Assembly: GCF_002563895.1 (NCBI RefSeq)
Contig: NZ_PDJB01000001.1
Span: forward strand, 5,129,501 to 5,193,500
Origin: Pseudomonas lurida
Lineage (GTDB): Bacteria > Pseudomonadota > Gammaproteobacteria > Pseudomonadales > Pseudomonadaceae
DNA length: 64,000 nt
Direction: 5' to 3'
In this document: one piece after another, positions 43,839-53,647 of the stretch
Numbering within the stretch: the stretch's first letter is position 1
How the letters are laid out: each line of letters starts with the position of its first letter
The notes under the pieces: model-generated
Databases searched by the model: none
The model's input: the letters and a program-made list of their open reading frames with translations, nothing else
What the model was told of the DNA's origin: nothing
Translations under genes and position numbers: made by a program

Positions 43839-43870
43839 GCTGTGGGTCTTGGATGAGGCTGATGGCCTCT

Positions 43871-43888
43871 TCGCGGGCTGGCCCGCGA
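43871..43888. repeat. Short palindrome, probably a decayed REP
   Basis: TCGCGGGC/GCCCGCGA around TG. The sequence resembles the inner part of the REPs in this window, as if the outer arms and spacer had been lost. It lies between leuA and the omega-amidase gene. Confidence 0.5.
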
Positions 43889-43898
43889 TAGCGGTCGA

Positions 43899-44690
43899 TC
43901 AGACGAACTGGAAGCTGTCGGCATCCAGGTTCGCCGGAAACTTGGTGCGATACGCGGCCAATTCCGCCGCATCCAGGTTCACCTGGAACACCCCATCCGC
44001 TTCCCCCGCACTGAGCAGGGTCTCGCCCTGGAAGTCCAGCACCTGACTGTCCCCCGTGTAGGCAAATCCCTTCCCATCCGTGCCCACGCGGTTAACGGCC
44101 GCCACATAGCACAGGTTCTCGATGGCCCGCGCCGGCAGCAATCGGTTCCAATGCAGGCGACGCGCACCTGGCCAATTGGCGGTGTACAGCAGCAAGTCAG
44201 TGTCCTGGGCATCGCGACTCCACACCGGGAAGCGCAGGTCGTAGCAAATCAATGGGCGAATGCGCCACCCCTTCAATTCGAACTGCACTTGGCGTTCGCC
44301 AGGGGTGTAGTGGTCGTGCTCGCCGGCCATGCGGAACAGGTGGCGCTTGTCGTAATGCAACACTTCACCCTCCGGCCGTGCCCACAGCAGGCGATTGCGA
44401 TGGCTGCCGTCGGCGGCCTGGATAATCACACTGCCGGTGATCACGGCGCCGTACTTCGCTGCCTGGGCCTGGAGCCAGCGGTGGGTCGGACCGTTCTCCG
44501 GCTCGGCCAGGGTGGCTGACGCCATGGAGAAACCGGTGGTGAACATCTCCGGCAGTACAATCAGGTCGGCGCCTCTGGCTTGCTCAAGCAGCAGCTCGAA
44601 GTGTTCAAGGTTGGCTTGGCGGTCATGCCAGGCCAGGCTGGTCTGGACCAGGGCGATATTCAGGTTCGGCAGTGCACTCAGATCACGCAT
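43899..44690 (-). CDS. Nitrilase-family omega-amidase (YafV-like)
   Basis: A 263-residue carbon-nitrogen hydrolase with the E-K-C triad: E48 ('IVLPEMFTTGFSM'), K115 ('HYDKRHLF') and C149 ('LICYDLRFPVWSRD'). YafV-type omega-amidases hydrolyse 2-oxoglutaramate or 2-oxosuccinamate produced by glutamine/asparagine transaminases. Its start overlaps the 3' end of the methionine aminotransferase gene by 13 bases, the pairing expected for closing the methionine-salvage transamination. I chose the ATG at 44690 ('MRDLSALPNLN'); an ATG at 44738 lies deep in the upstream gene. Confidence 0.9.
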   Translation of the reverse strand: MRDLSALPNLNIALVQTSLAWHDRQANLEHFELLLEQARGADLIVLPEMFTTGFSMASATLAEPENGPTHRWLQAQAAKYGAVITGSVIIQAADGSHRNRLLWARPEGEVLHYDKRHLFRMAGEHDHYTPGERQVQFELKGWRIRPLICYDLRFPVWSRDAQDTDLLLYTANWPGARRLHWNRLLPARAIENLCYVAAVNRVGTDGKGFAYTGDSQVLDFQGETLLSAGEADGVFQVNLDAAELAAYRTKFPANLDADSFQFV

Positions 44691-45826
44691 AGTTTTTCCG
44701 CCGCTTGTTGCAGCGTTTCCTCGCGTTTGGCAAAGCACAGGCGCACCAGGCGCTGGCCTTGGGGTGGGGTCTGGTAGAACACCGAGACTGGAATGGTGGC
44801 CACGCCGTGTTCGCGGGTCATCCAGAGGGACATGGCGACGTCGTCCAGGTCCGGACGGATCCGGGAGTAATCCACCAACTGGAAGTAGGTGCCGGTCACG
44901 CGGGTAAAGCTGAAACGGGACGGCGCCAGCAAATCGCAGAACAGATCGCGCTTGGCCTGGTAGAACGCTGGCAGCGCCTCGACGTGCTCCGGGTGTTCGG
45001 CCATGAAGTCGGCCAGCGCGTGCTGCAGCGGGGTTACGCCGCAGAAATTGACGTATTGATGCACCTTGCGCAGTTCTGCGGTGAGGGCCGGCGGCGCGAC
45101 CACGTAGCCGGTTTTCCAGCCGGTGACGTGATAGGTCTTGCCGAAGGAGCTGACCACGAAGGCGCGCCGGTACAGCTCTTCATGGGCCAGCACGCTGACG
45201 TGCGGCACGCCGTCGAATACCAGGTGTTCGTAGACTTCGTCGCTGACCAGGTAGATATCACGGTCGCGGATCAGTTCGGCCAATTGGTCCAGCTCGGCGC
45301 GGCTGATCAGCGCGCCGGTGGGGTTATGGGGGGAGTTGAGGATGATCATGCGCGTGCGCGGTGACAGCGCCGCCTTGACCTTCTCGAAGTCGAGGGCAAA
45401 GCCGTCCAGGCTCAGTTGCACATGCACGCAACGCCCACCGGCCAGTTCCACTGAGGGCTCGTAGCTGTCGTAGCAGGGGTCGAACACGATGACTTCATCG
45501 CCATGGCGAATCACCGCCTGGATCGCGCAGAAAATTGCTTCGGTGGCGCCAGGGGTGATGGTCACTTCACTGTCGGCATTGACCGTCGCGCCATAACTGC
45601 GGGCGATCTTGGCGGCCACCTGCTGACGCAGCACTGGCAGGCCGGTCATAGGCGCATATTGGTTGTGACCGAGGGCAATATGCTTGCCCACTGCATCGAG
45701 CAAACCCTGGGGGCCATTGAAGTCCGGGAAGCCCTGGGACAGGTTGAGTGCGCCGGTTTCAGCGGCAAGTTGCGACATGGTGGTGAAAATCGTTGTGCCG
45801 ACATTCGGCAGCTTGCTGGTGATCAT
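44678..45826 (-). CDS. Methionine/glutamine-type aminotransferase (YbdL-like)
   Basis: A 382-residue PLP enzyme of aminotransferase fold type I. The Schiff-base lysine is in 'SSFGKTYHVTGWKTGYV' (about residue 234). The substrate-binding 'NLSQGFPDFNGP' near the N-terminus and 'NSPHNPTGALIS' match the YbdL/kynurenine aminotransferase group, which uses 4-methylthio-2-oxobutyrate with glutamine as amino donor. The overlapping omega-amidase supports that role. The start at 45826 ('MITSKLPNVG') follows 'AAGGGGGC'; upstream in-frame extension crosses a repeat-rich region and is rejected. Confidence 0.88.
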   Translation of the reverse strand: MITSKLPNVGTTIFTTMSQLAAETGALNLSQGFPDFNGPQGLLDAVGKHIALGHNQYAPMTGLPVLRQQVAAKIARSYGATVNADSEVTITPGATEAIFCAIQAVIRHGDEVIVFDPCYDSYEPSVELAGGRCVHVQLSLDGFALDFEKVKAALSPRTRMIILNSPHNPTGALISRAELDQLAELIRDRDIYLVSDEVYEHLVFDGVPHVSVLAHEELYRRAFVVSSFGKTYHVTGWKTGYVVAPPALTAELRKVHQYVNFCGVTPLQHALADFMAEHPEHVEALPAFYQAKRDLFCDLLAPSRFSFTRVTGTYFQLVDYSRIRPDLDDVAMSLWMTREHGVATIPVSVFYQTPPQGQRLVRLCFAKREETLQQAAEKLCVI

Positions 45827-45887
45827 GGGAGCCCCCTTCGGGTGAGCTGCAAGTTTTAAGCTGCAAGCTGCAAGCAGGTCAAGGGGC

Positions 45888-45944
45888 AAACCGCCAGGCA
45901 CAAAAAAGGGCTCATTTAGAGCCCTTTTTTGTACCTGGCGGTTT
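45888..45944 (-). terminator. 57-base near-perfect palindrome, terminator of der
   Basis: Arms 45888-45913 and 45919-45944 pair over 26 positions with one mismatch (C45899 against A45933) around the loop ATTTA. The inner stem GGGCTC/GAGCCC with flanking A6 and T6 is a bidirectional intrinsic terminator. It lies 72 bases after der. Confidence 0.9.
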
Positions 45945-46015
45945 GAGCGTCAAGCTATTAGCTACACGCTGAAAACACTCTCGCTTTTACCTGGCGTTTG
46001 CCACTCGTCGCTTAC

Positions 46016-47485
46016 CTACCTTTTATCCCGGCGCTTCTTGTCGGCCTTCTTGTGGTGAGTCATCAAGCGACGCTTCTTGTTCACCTGACGGTCAGTCAGT
46101 GTGTTCTTGTTGCCTTCGTACGGGTTCTCGCCACCCTTGAACTCGATACGGATCGGCGTACCGACCAGTTTCAAGACACGGCGGTAAGTGTTTTCCAGAT
46201 AACGCACATAGGACTTAGGCACCTTCTCGATCTGGTTACCGTGGATCACGATAATCGGCGGGTTGGCACCACCCAAGTGGGCGTAACGCAGTTTGATCCG
46301 GCGGTTGTTGACCATCGGCGGCGCGTGCTCGCCAACGGCGTCTTCCAGGATCTGGGTGAGGCGGTTGGTCGGCCAGCGGGTGACCGCGGACTTGAACGAG
46401 TTCTGGACGGAAGCGTAGAGGTTGCCCACGCCGGTGCCGTGCAGTGCCGAGATGAAGTGGATATCGGCGAACTCGACGAAGAACAAGCGACGCTGCAGCT
46501 CGATCTTGACGAAGTCGCGCTCGCTTGGCGTCATGCCGTCCCACTTGTTGATCGCGATCACCAAGGCACGACCGGCTTCAAGGGCAAAGCCCAGCAGGTT
46601 GAGGTCGTGGTCTACCACGCCTTCGCGGGCGTCCATCACAAAGATCACCACGTTGGCGTCTTTGATCGCCTGCAGGGTTTTCACCACGGAGAACTTTTCA
46701 ACTTCCTCGTGGATCTTGCCGCGCTTGCGCACACCGGCGGTGTCGATCAGCGTGTACTTCTCGTCGTTACGTTCGAACGGGATGTAGATGCTGTCGCGAG
46801 TGGTGCCGGGCTGGTCGTACACGATAACCCGGTCTTCACCGAGCATGCGGTTGACCAGGGTCGACTTGCCAACGTTAGGGCGGCCGATGATGGCGATCTT
46901 GATGCCGTCTTTTTCACTCGGGCCAGGAATGCGCTTGGCTTCCTCACCTTCGGCGACGATCTCTTCCTCGCCCTCTTCTTCCTCGACGTCATCCTTGGGG
47001 AAGTCGCGCAGGGCGATTTCCAGCATCTGGGTGATACCGCGACCGTGGGCACCGGCGATTGGAATCGCGTCGCCCAGGCCCATCGGGCTGAATTCGGCAC
47101 GGGCCTGCTCAGGATCGATGTTGTCGATCTTGTTGGCGACCAGATAGGAACGCTTGTTGCGCTTGCGCAGGTGCTCGCCAATCATCTGGTCGGCAGCGGT
47201 GTAGCCCGCACGGGCGTCCACCAGGAACAACACGACATCGGCTTCTTCAATGGCCAGCAGCGACTGCTCGGCCATTTTTTCGTCCATGCCATGCTCGTCA
47301 CCGGAGATACCACCGGTGTCGACAATAATGTAGGAGCGCCCTTGCCACTTTGCCTCACCGTATTGGCGATCACGGGTCAGACCGGACAAGTCGCCGACGA
47401 TGGCGTCACGAGTCCTGGTCAGGCGGTTGAACAAGGTGGACTTGCCGACGTTAGGTCGGCCCACCAGGGCGATTACGGGAACCAT
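46016..47485 (-). CDS. der: Ribosome-associated GTPase Der (EngA)
   Basis: Der acts in 50S subunit assembly. The 489-residue protein has two tandem GTPase domains with identical P-loops 'GRPNVGKST' (first at residue 9, second at about 201), joined by an acidic linker ('[17 protein letters not shown]'). A C-terminal KH-like domain and a lysine/arginine-rich tail ('[11 protein letters not shown]') follow. The start at 47485 ('MVPVIALVG') is the family norm; 'MESR' upstream would add four residues. It is the last gene of the leftward hisS-bamB run, with hairpins between it and bamB. Confidence 0.97.
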   Translation of the reverse strand: MVPVIALVGRPNVGKSTLFNRLTRTRDAIVGDLSGLTRDRQYGEAKWQGRSYIIVDTGGISGDEHGMDEKMAEQSLLAIEEADVVLFLVDARAGYTAADQMIGEHLRKRNKRSYLVANKIDNIDPEQARAEFSPMGLGDAIPIAGAHGRGITQMLEIALRDFPKDDVEEEEGEEEIVAEGEEAKRIPGPSEKDGIKIAIIGRPNVGKSTLVNRMLGEDRVIVYDQPGTTRDSIYIPFERNDEKYTLIDTAGVRKRGKIHEEVEKFSVVKTLQAIKDANVVIFVMDAREGVVDHDLNLLGFALEAGRALVIAINKWDGMTPSERDFVKIELQRRLFFVEFADIHFISALHGTGVGNLYASVQNSFKSAVTRWPTNRLTQILEDAVGEHAPPMVNNRRIKLRYAHLGGANPPIIVIHGNQIEKVPKSYVRYLENTYRRVLKLVGTPIRIEFKGGENPYEGNKNTLTDRQVNKKRRLMTHHKKADKKRRDKR

Positions 47486-47520
47486 GCGGCTCTCCACTTC
47501 GTTATTTCAGAAAATACAAA

Positions 47521-47541
47521 AGCCGCTGCAAGGCAGCGGCT
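47521..47541 (-). terminator. Terminator after bamB
   Basis: AGCCGCTGC (47521-47529) pairs with GCAGCGGCT (47533-47541). On the minus strand it is followed by TTTGTATTTTC. It lies between bamB and der, 36 bases before the der start, and may let only part of the transcription through. Confidence 0.75.
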
Positions 47542-47573
47542 GGTGCTCGGGGCAGCATAATCAAATGCCGCAT

Positions 47574-47591
47574 GCCCCGCCGAAGCGGGGC
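47574..47591. terminator. GC hairpin immediately after bamB
   Basis: GCCCCGC (47574-47580) pairs with GCGGGGC (47585-47591) around the CGAA tetraloop position. There is no T tract, so it is more likely a stabiliser or pause site next to the terminator at 47521. Confidence 0.5.
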
Positions 47592-47619
47592 CGCCTGGGT
47601 GTTACCCCAAGCATAGTTC

Positions 47620-48771
47620 TTACTTGATGGTCAGGGCTTCCAGCTTGCCGCTGTTGCCATACACATAAAGCATGTTACCCACCACCAGCGGACGCGCACG
47701 CAGGCCGTCGCTGTCGATACGCTCACGACCTACGAAGCGACCATCCACCTGGCTCAGCAGGTGCAGGTAGCCTTCGAAATCACCGACCGCCACGTAGCTG
47801 GAGAATACTTCTGGTGCCGACAGTTGGCGGCGAGCCAGGGAGTCGTTGCTCCACAGTGCAGTGGTGGAACGCTCGTCGACACTTTCAACGGTGCCGGACG
47901 CCAGGCTTACGTAGACGCTGCCAAACCCTTGGGCGACACCGGCGTAGCTGGAAGCATCACGCTGCCAGTTCACACGACCGCTCTGCAGGTCCAGCGCCGC
48001 GACACGGCCCTGGTAAGTGGCGACGTAGAGGGTTTCACCGGACAGCAGCAAGCCACCGTCGATGTCCACTACGCGGTCCAGCTCGGAACGACCTTGAGGA
48101 ATGGCCACACGGGTTTCCCAGGCCGGCACGCCGTTCTGGGTATCCAGGGCGACCACTTTACCGGTCGACAGGCCTGCAACGGCCAGATTGTTGGTCACAA
48201 TCGGACCACTGGTACCGCGCAGCGTCAGCACCGCAGGGGTGCTGTCGTACAACCAGCGCTGTTCGCCAGTGCTGGCGTCGAGGCCGATCACACGGTCGTC
48301 CTGGGTTTGCACCACGACGATATCGCCATTGGTGGCAGGCGGTGCGAGGACTTCACTGGTCACGCGAGCGCGCCATTTTTCTTCACCGGTGCTCGAATCC
48401 AGGGCCACGACTTCGCCTTTCAGCGTGCCGAGCATGACCATGCCGTAACCCACGCCTACGGCGCCGGAGACAGGCAATTCGAGGTCTTTCTTCCACTTGA
48501 CGTCGCCGTTCATGCGATCCATGGAGATCACCACGCCGGTCACGTCAGCCGCCACAATGTTGTCACCGTCGATTGCCGGCACCAACATGTTGTAGGTTTC
48601 ACCCTGGCCATCACCGATGGAGCGGCTCCACTGCTTTTGCAGGACCACTTCTTCCTTGAAGCTGGTGAGCTCCGCAGGCGGCAGTTCTTTTTTACTGTTG
48701 CTGCTGCAACCCGCGGCCAGAACGGCCAGAGCCAGCAATGCTGCATGTTTCCAACGGATCACGTCACGCAT
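47620..48771 (-). CDS. bamB: Outer membrane protein assembly factor BamB
   Basis: BamB is a lipoprotein of the BAM complex that folds beta-barrel proteins into the outer membrane. The 383-residue protein has a signal with lipobox LAAGC (C22) and an eight-bladed PQQ-type beta-propeller ('SSTGEEKWRARV', 'DASTGEQRWLYD', 'DLQSGRVNWQRD' are blade motifs). The ATG at 48771 overlaps the stop codon of the yfgM gene by eight bases, so translation is coupled. Confidence 0.96.
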   Translation of the reverse strand: MRDVIRWKHAALLALAVLAAGCSSNSKKELPPAELTSFKEEVVLQKQWSRSIGDGQGETYNMLVPAIDGDNIVAADVTGVVISMDRMNGDVKWKKDLELPVSGAVGVGYGMVMLGTLKGEVVALDSSTGEEKWRARVTSEVLAPPATNGDIVVVQTQDDRVIGLDASTGEQRWLYDSTPAVLTLRGTSGPIVTNNLAVAGLSTGKVVALDTQNGVPAWETRVAIPQGRSELDRVVDIDGGLLLSGETLYVATYQGRVAALDLQSGRVNWQRDASSYAGVAQGFGSVYVSLASGTVESVDERSTTALWSNDSLARRQLSAPEVFSSYVAVGDFEGYLHLLSQVDGRFVGRERIDSDGLRARPLVVGNMLYVYGNSGKLEALTIK

Positions 48772-49405
48772 CCCCTTTGGCCAAGTCGTCCAGCTTGATT
48801 TGTAAGCCACCGACCGCCGCTTCATCAGACAGCGCCGCCTTGGCTTTTTGGTACGCAGCATTGGCTTCGTCGGTACGACCCAATTGGACCAACAGGTCGC
48901 CCTTGAGCTCTTCGCGAGTGGCTACAAATGCCTTGTCAGCATCGCCGTCGAGCAGTTTGAGTGCTTCGTCAGCCTTGTTCTGTGCCGCCAGTACCTGAGC
49001 CAGGCGCTGACGTGCGATTTCACCCAGGGTCGGGTTGGTCGGCTTGTCGGCGATGGCCTTCAGCTCAGCGGCGGCGTCATCCAGCTTGCCGGTGTCGACC
49101 GCGACTTTCGCGACGAACAGGCTGCCGTATTGGGCGTAGGTGCTACCACCGAATTCGTTCTTCAGCTTGCCGGCCAGGTCGGCAACCTGCGCCGGGTCAG
49201 GCTTGCCGTCCGGCGTCAGGGTGGTTTCCAGCAGTTGCTGATAGAGGATCGAGGCGCCTTGGGACTGGTTGGCCTGATACTTGGTCCAGGCTTGCCAGCC
49301 GAACACCACCACTAAAGCCAGCAGCCCACCAGTAACCAGGGGCTTGCCGTTACGCTGCCACCAGTCCTTGAATTCGGCCAGTTGCTCATCATCAGTACTC
49401 GACAC
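48764..49405 (-). CDS. YfgM family periplasmic TPR protein (SecYEG ancillary subunit)
   Basis: A 213-residue protein with a single N-terminal signal anchor ('PLVTGGLLALVVVFGWQAW', about residues 22-40), followed by TPR-like helical repeats in the periplasm. In E. coli, YfgM links the SecYEG translocon and PpiD to periplasmic chaperones. The C-terminus overlaps bamB by eight bases and hisS is upstream. Length and anchor position are typical. Confidence 0.92.
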   Translation of the reverse strand: MSSTDDEQLAEFKDWWQRNGKPLVTGGLLALVVVFGWQAWTKYQANQSQGASILYQQLLETTLTPDGKPDPAQVADLAGKLKNEFGGSTYAQYGSLFVAKVAVDTGKLDDAAAELKAIADKPTNPTLGEIARQRLAQVLAAQNKADEALKLLDGDADKAFVATREELKGDLLVQLGRTDEANAAYQKAKAALSDEAAVGGLQIKLDDLAKGDA

Positions 49406-49446
49406 CCCAATACTCCTTAATCGCTAAATTCGGCTGTTCGACAGCT

Positions 49447-50736
49447 TCAACCCTGCACGACGCAGGTGGCCAAGTGCGCAGCGAGCGCATCAAAGGCAAT
49501 GTTCTGTTGCTCACCCTGGCCACGCAGGGGTTTGAAACCTATCACTTGCTGGGCCAGTTCGTCTTCGCCGAGGATCAGTGCATAAAGCGCACCGCTCTTG
49601 TCGGCCTTCTTGAACTGGCTCTTGAAGCTGCCGGCGCCGGCATTGATCTGCAGGCGCAGGTTCGGCAGTTGGTCGCGGACTTTTTCGCTCAGGGCCAGGG
49701 CAGCCAGTTCGGCGGCCTCGCCAAAGGCGCACAGGTACACGTCCACCTGACGGTAAATTTCTTCCGGGACCTGCCCAAGGGTTTCGAGCAGCAGGATCAG
49801 CCGCTCGATGCCCATGGCAAAACCCACGCCCGTGGTCGGCTTGCCGCCCATCTGCTCGACCAGGCCGTCGTAGCGGCCACCGGCACACACGGTGCCTTGG
49901 GCGCCAAGTTTGTCGGTGACCCACTCGAACACGGTCTTGCTGTAGTAGTCGAGGCCACGCACGAGTTTCGGGTTGATCACGTACGGAATACCGGCCGCAT
50001 CCAGACGCGCCTTGAGGCCCTCGAAGTGCGTACGGGATTCGTCGTCCAGGTAATCGGCCATTTTTGGCGCGTTGACCAGCACGGCCTGGGTGTCGGCGTT
50101 CTTGGTATCGAGGACGCGCAATGGGTTGGTCTTCAGACGGCGCTGGCTGTCTTCGTCCAGCTTGTCCAGGTGGGCGGACAGGTACTCGACCAGGGCAACG
50201 CGGTAGCGGCCCCGGGATTCGCTGGTGCCCAGGCTGTTGAGTTCAAGCTTGACCGCGTCGCGGATGCCCAGTTGGCCCCACAGGCGCCAGGTCAGCACGA
50301 TCAGCTCGGCGTCGATGTCCGGGCCGTCGAGGTTGAACACCTCCAGGCCGATCTGGTGGAACTGGCGATAGCGACCCTTCTGCGGGCGCTCGTGGCGGAA
50401 CATCGGGCCGATGTACCACAGCTTCTGCGGCTGGCCGCCACCGGTGAGGCCATGCTCGAGCACGGCACGCACGCACGCGGCAGTGCCTTCCGGACGCAGG
50501 GTCAGGGAGTCGCCGTTGCGGTCTTCAAAGGTGTACATCTCTTTTTCGACGATGTCGGTCACTTCACCGATGGAGCGCTTGAACAGCTCGGTGAACTCGA
50601 CGATCGGCATGCGGATCTGCTTGTAACCGTAGTTATCCAGCAGGCGCGCGACAGTGCCTTCGAAATAGCGCCACAGCGGCGTCTGCTCCGGCAGGATGTC
50701 GTTCATGCCACGAATGGCTTGCAGAGACTTGCTCAC
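49447..50736 (-). CDS. hisS: Histidyl-tRNA synthetase
   Basis: HisRS of 429 residues, class II. The N-terminus '[21 protein letters not shown]' is normal. The histidine-binding motifs '[15 protein letters not shown]' and '[15 protein letters not shown]' and the C-terminal anticodon-binding domain (about 330-425) are all present. It is co-oriented with ispG (21-base gap) upstream and yfgM downstream. Confidence 0.98.
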   Translation of the reverse strand: MSKSLQAIRGMNDILPEQTPLWRYFEGTVARLLDNYGYKQIRMPIVEFTELFKRSIGEVTDIVEKEMYTFEDRNGDSLTLRPEGTAACVRAVLEHGLTGGGQPQKLWYIGPMFRHERPQKGRYRQFHQIGLEVFNLDGPDIDAELIVLTWRLWGQLGIRDAVKLELNSLGTSESRGRYRVALVEYLSAHLDKLDEDSQRRLKTNPLRVLDTKNADTQAVLVNAPKMADYLDDESRTHFEGLKARLDAAGIPYVINPKLVRGLDYYSKTVFEWVTDKLGAQGTVCAGGRYDGLVEQMGGKPTTGVGFAMGIERLILLLETLGQVPEEIYRQVDVYLCAFGEAAELAALALSEKVRDQLPNLRLQINAGAGSFKSQFKKADKSGALYALILGEDELAQQVIGFKPLRGQGEQQNIAFDALAAHLATCVVQG

Positions 50737-50757
50737 ATCAAATCCTTAAATTCGTTC

Positions 50758-51867
50758 TTAGCCGCGCGCGATCAGCGCTGCGTCAGCCGCGACCTTCTCG
50801 GCCGCTTTCTCGCGGATCAGTCTTTCGAGCTCATCCACCAGATTGTCATTCGTCAACTTCTGCGACGGCTTGCCGTCGATGTAGATCAGGTTCGGTGTAC
50901 CACCGGTCAGGCCGATGTGCGCCTCTTTGGCTTCACCCGGACCGTTGACCACACAACCGATCACCGCAACATCCAGCGGCACCAGCAGGTCTTCAAGGCG
51001 TCCTTCCAGTTCGTTCATGGTTTTCACCACGTCGAAGTTCTGCCGCGAGCAGCTCGGGCAGGCAATGAAGTTGATGCCACGGGAACGCAAATGCAGGGAT
51101 TTGAGAATGTCGTAACCGACCTTCACTTCCTCTACCGGGTCTGCCGCCAGGGAGATGCGGATAGTATCGCCAATCCCTTCGGCGAGCAGCATACCGAGAC
51201 CCACCGCAGATTTCACTGTGCCTGAGCGTAAACCGCCGGCTTCAGTGATACCCAGGTGCAACGGCTGCACGATTTCCTTGGCCAGCAAGCGGTAGGCCTC
51301 TACCGCCATGAACACGTCGGAGGCCTTTACGCTGACCTTGAAGTCCTGGAAATTCAGGCGTTCCAGGTGTTCAACATGGCGCAACGCCGATTCAACCAGC
51401 GCCGCCGGGGTAGGCTCGCCGTATTTCTTTTGCAGGTCTTTTTCCAGCGAGCCGGCGTTGACACCGATACGGATCGGAATGCCACGGTCACGAGCAGCGT
51501 CAACCACAGCGCGCACACGGTCTTCACGACCGATGTTGCCCGGGTTGATACGCAGGCAGTCCACACCCAGCTCGGCTACGCGCAATGCGATCTTGTAGTC
51601 GAAGTGAATGTCGGCAACCAACGGCACCTTGACCAGTTGCTTGATGCGACCGAAGGCTTCGGCAGCGTCCATGTCCGGCACGGACACCCGCACGATGTCC
51701 ACGCCAGCGGCTTCCAGACGGTTGATCTGGGCAACGGTGGCGGCCACGTCATTGGTGTCGCTGTTGGTCATGCTCTGTACCGCGATGGGGGCGTCGCCAC
51801 CCACCGGCACCGAGCCGACCCAGATCTTGCGCGATACGCGACGTTTGATTGGAGATTCGCCGTGCAT
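50758..51867 (-). CDS. ispG: 4-hydroxy-3-methylbut-2-enyl diphosphate synthase (flavodoxin type)
   Basis: IspG (GcpE) catalyses the sixth step of the MEP isoprenoid pathway using a [4Fe-4S] cluster. The 369-residue protein has the TIM-barrel half ('[15 protein letters not shown]' near the start) and the C-terminal cluster domain with '[12 protein letters not shown]' and the third cysteine in '[13 protein letters not shown]'. It starts two bases after the rodZ stop, consistent with the conserved rodZ-ispG-hisS order. Confidence 0.97.
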   Translation of the reverse strand: MHGESPIKRRVSRKIWVGSVPVGGDAPIAVQSMTNSDTNDVAATVAQINRLEAAGVDIVRVSVPDMDAAEAFGRIKQLVKVPLVADIHFDYKIALRVAELGVDCLRINPGNIGREDRVRAVVDAARDRGIPIRIGVNAGSLEKDLQKKYGEPTPAALVESALRHVEHLERLNFQDFKVSVKASDVFMAVEAYRLLAKEIVQPLHLGITEAGGLRSGTVKSAVGLGMLLAEGIGDTIRISLAADPVEEVKVGYDILKSLHLRSRGINFIACPSCSRQNFDVVKTMNELEGRLEDLLVPLDVAVIGCVVNGPGEAKEAHIGLTGGTPNLIYIDGKPSQKLTNDNLVDELERLIREKAAEKVAADAALIARG

Positions 51868-51869
51868 GA

Positions 51870-52877
51870 CTATTGTCCCAACTTCAGGCGAGCGGTCTCG
51901 CCACTGGTGAACGGCGCCACGTCCACAGGCTGGCCGTTGTAGGCCACTTGCGCGCCACGGGCAAAGCCCAGACGCAGCGTCAAAGGAGGCTTGCCACCCT
52001 GGTCGAGCGTATCTCCCTTACGCTTGAGACCGCTGAACAGCACTTTGCCATTGCCGTCGGTGACTTGCGTCCAGCAGTCAGCGACAAAGGTAATCTGTAC
52101 GCGGCCATCACCGGCGATCAATGCTGGAGCGGTGGGCGGCGAAATCGCAGGAGCCGCCGGGGCAGCTGGCGTTGCAGTCGCTGGCGCCTGCACAGGGGCA
52201 GCCGGAGTATGGGCCTGGGCAACCGGGGCAGCCGGGGTGTGAGCCGGTGCAGCTGGCGTCGCGGGAGTCGGTACGGCAGCCGTCGCGGCGGGTGCGGTTT
52301 CCGGTGCTGGCTGCTCAGTGGCAACCGGCGCTTCAGGTGCGGCTTGGCCTTCGACCACAGCCTGGTCTTCCGGCTCATCCAGCGGATGAATCTGGGTCGT
52401 GCCGTCGGCGCTTTCGACCTCGACGTGCTCCATGGCGTTGCTGGTCAGGTCCTTGGTGCGCTGGGAGGCCTGGTCTTGCCACCAGACGAAACCGCCACCA
52501 ATGACAGCGATCAGCAGCAACAGGCTGACAATGCGCAAAATCGTGTGGGAAACCCGCACCGGTTCTTCGATGCGACCCAGGCCATGCACATTGCTGCCCT
52601 GGGAGTCGGTGCCGGTGAACTGGTCAAATTCCTGTACCAGTACGGCCTGGTCGATCCCCAGCAGCTTGGCGTAGGCACGGATATAGCCGCGGGCGAAGGT
52701 ATGCCCCGGCAGCTTATCGAACGCACCGGCTTCCAGATTGCCCAGGGAGGTGGTGGTCAAATTGAGCTTGAGGGCCACTTCCGCCAGCGACCAACCATTG
52801 CTTTCGCGGGCCTGACGCAAGGTGTCGCCTGGGTTTACGCGATTAGCTGCTACAACTTCCGGGTGCGCCGCTTTCAT
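51870..52877 (-). CDS. RodZ-family cytoskeletal/HTH membrane protein
   Basis: A bitopic protein of about 335 residues. A cytoplasmic helix-turn-helix (about 15-90, '[20 protein letters not shown]') is followed by a single membrane helix (about 112-130, '[21 protein letters not shown]'). A long Ala/Pro-rich periplasmic linker (about 170-255) has repeated 'HTPAAP' units. The C-terminal DUF4115 domain (about 260-335) completes it. RodZ binds MreB and helps set cell shape and division. The ATG at 52877 (TGATG overlap with pilF) has GGAG five bases upstream; an ATG three bases earlier would add one Met. Confidence 0.88.
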   Translation of the reverse strand: MKAAHPEVVAANRVNPGDTLRQARESNGWSLAEVALKLNLTTTSLGNLEAGAFDKLPGHTFARGYIRAYAKLLGIDQAVLVQEFDQFTGTDSQGSNVHGLGRIEEPVRVSHTILRIVSLLLLIAVIGGGFVWWQDQASQRTKDLTSNAMEHVEVESADGTTQIHPLDEPEDQAVVEGQAAPEAPVATEQPAPETAPAATAAVPTPATPAAPAHTPAAPVAQAHTPAAPVQAPATATPAAPAAPAISPPTAPALIAGDGRVQITFVADCWTQVTDGNGKVLFSGLKRKGDTLDQGGKPPLTLRLGFARGAQVAYNGQPVDVAPFTSGETARLKLGQ

Positions 52878-53635
52878 CATTGCTCCGACAGGTATTGCTG
52901 ATATTCCGGCGTACCGGGATAGAGTCGTTCGAGTTGCTGGCCAAAACGTGCGGCCGTGTCGCGTTCTTCATGAACCGTCGCCAGGCGCACACCGAGCAAT
53001 AGACTACGTGCATTTTGCCCGCTGAGCAGGCTAAAACGCTCGTAATAGTCACGTGCCGGCACATAATGCCTGTCTTCGTAGGACAACTCAGCCATTTCGA
53101 GCAATGCCCGAGGCTGGTGACTGTTCAAGTGCAAGGCTTTTTCCAGTTGCTGGCGCGCGCTGTCACGCTGGCCAAGGCGTATCGAAGTAACCCCGAGGTT
53201 CTCGAACACGCGCGAACGCTCAGGATAGAGGGTATCGGCGCTGGCTTGCTGGAAATAAAGGGCGGCCTGGTCATACCGTTTCTGCTCGAACAGGAAGCTG
53301 CCGTAGTTGTTCAGCAGCCGTGGGTCGGCAGGACGGGAGGCCAGGGCCTTGTGAAAGTACTGTTCGGCCAGTTCAGGCTCGGCCTGGGCCTGGAATACCA
53401 GGGCCAGTGCGGCATTGGCATCGGCGTCGTCGCTGTCCAGCGCAAGGGCCTTCTTCAACGGCACCTTGGCCTGTTCGCTCATGCCTTGTCGAAGGTAACC
53501 CAAGCCCAGTTGCACATAGGCAACTCGCGCCTCTTCACGGCCTTTACCGGTTTGCAAAGGGCTGTCATGGCCCGATGAAACACAACCGGCGACTAGACCG
53601 GTAACAAGCAAAAGCAGCGCAAGGCGCAAGGGCAT
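52877..53635 (-). CDS. pilF: Type IV pilus biogenesis protein PilF/PilW
   Basis: PilF is the pilotin that localises the PilQ secretin of type IV pili. The 252-residue lipoprotein has lipobox VAGC (C18) and at least five TPR repeats over about 38-220 ('AYVQLGLGYLRQGMSEQAKV' is the first, 'YFHKALASRPADPRLLNNY' among them). It sits between rlmN and rodZ, as in other gammaproteobacteria. The final codon overlaps the rodZ start. Confidence 0.92.
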   Translation of the reverse strand: MPLRLALLLLVTGLVAGCVSSGHDSPLQTGKGREEARVAYVQLGLGYLRQGMSEQAKVPLKKALALDSDDADANAALALVFQAQAEPELAEQYFHKALASRPADPRLLNNYGSFLFEQKRYDQAALYFQQASADTLYPERSRVFENLGVTSIRLGQRDSARQQLEKALHLNSHQPRALLEMAELSYEDRHYVPARDYYERFSLLSGQNARSLLLGVRLATVHEERDTAARFGQQLERLYPGTPEYQQYLSEQ

Positions 53636-53647
53636 AGAGATCCTCTC

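Noticed and set aside
51990..52370. Repeat tract in rodZ as a recombination or mobile-element signal
   Set aside because: The Ala/Pro repeats are in frame and fit the known low-complexity periplasmic linker of RodZ proteins.
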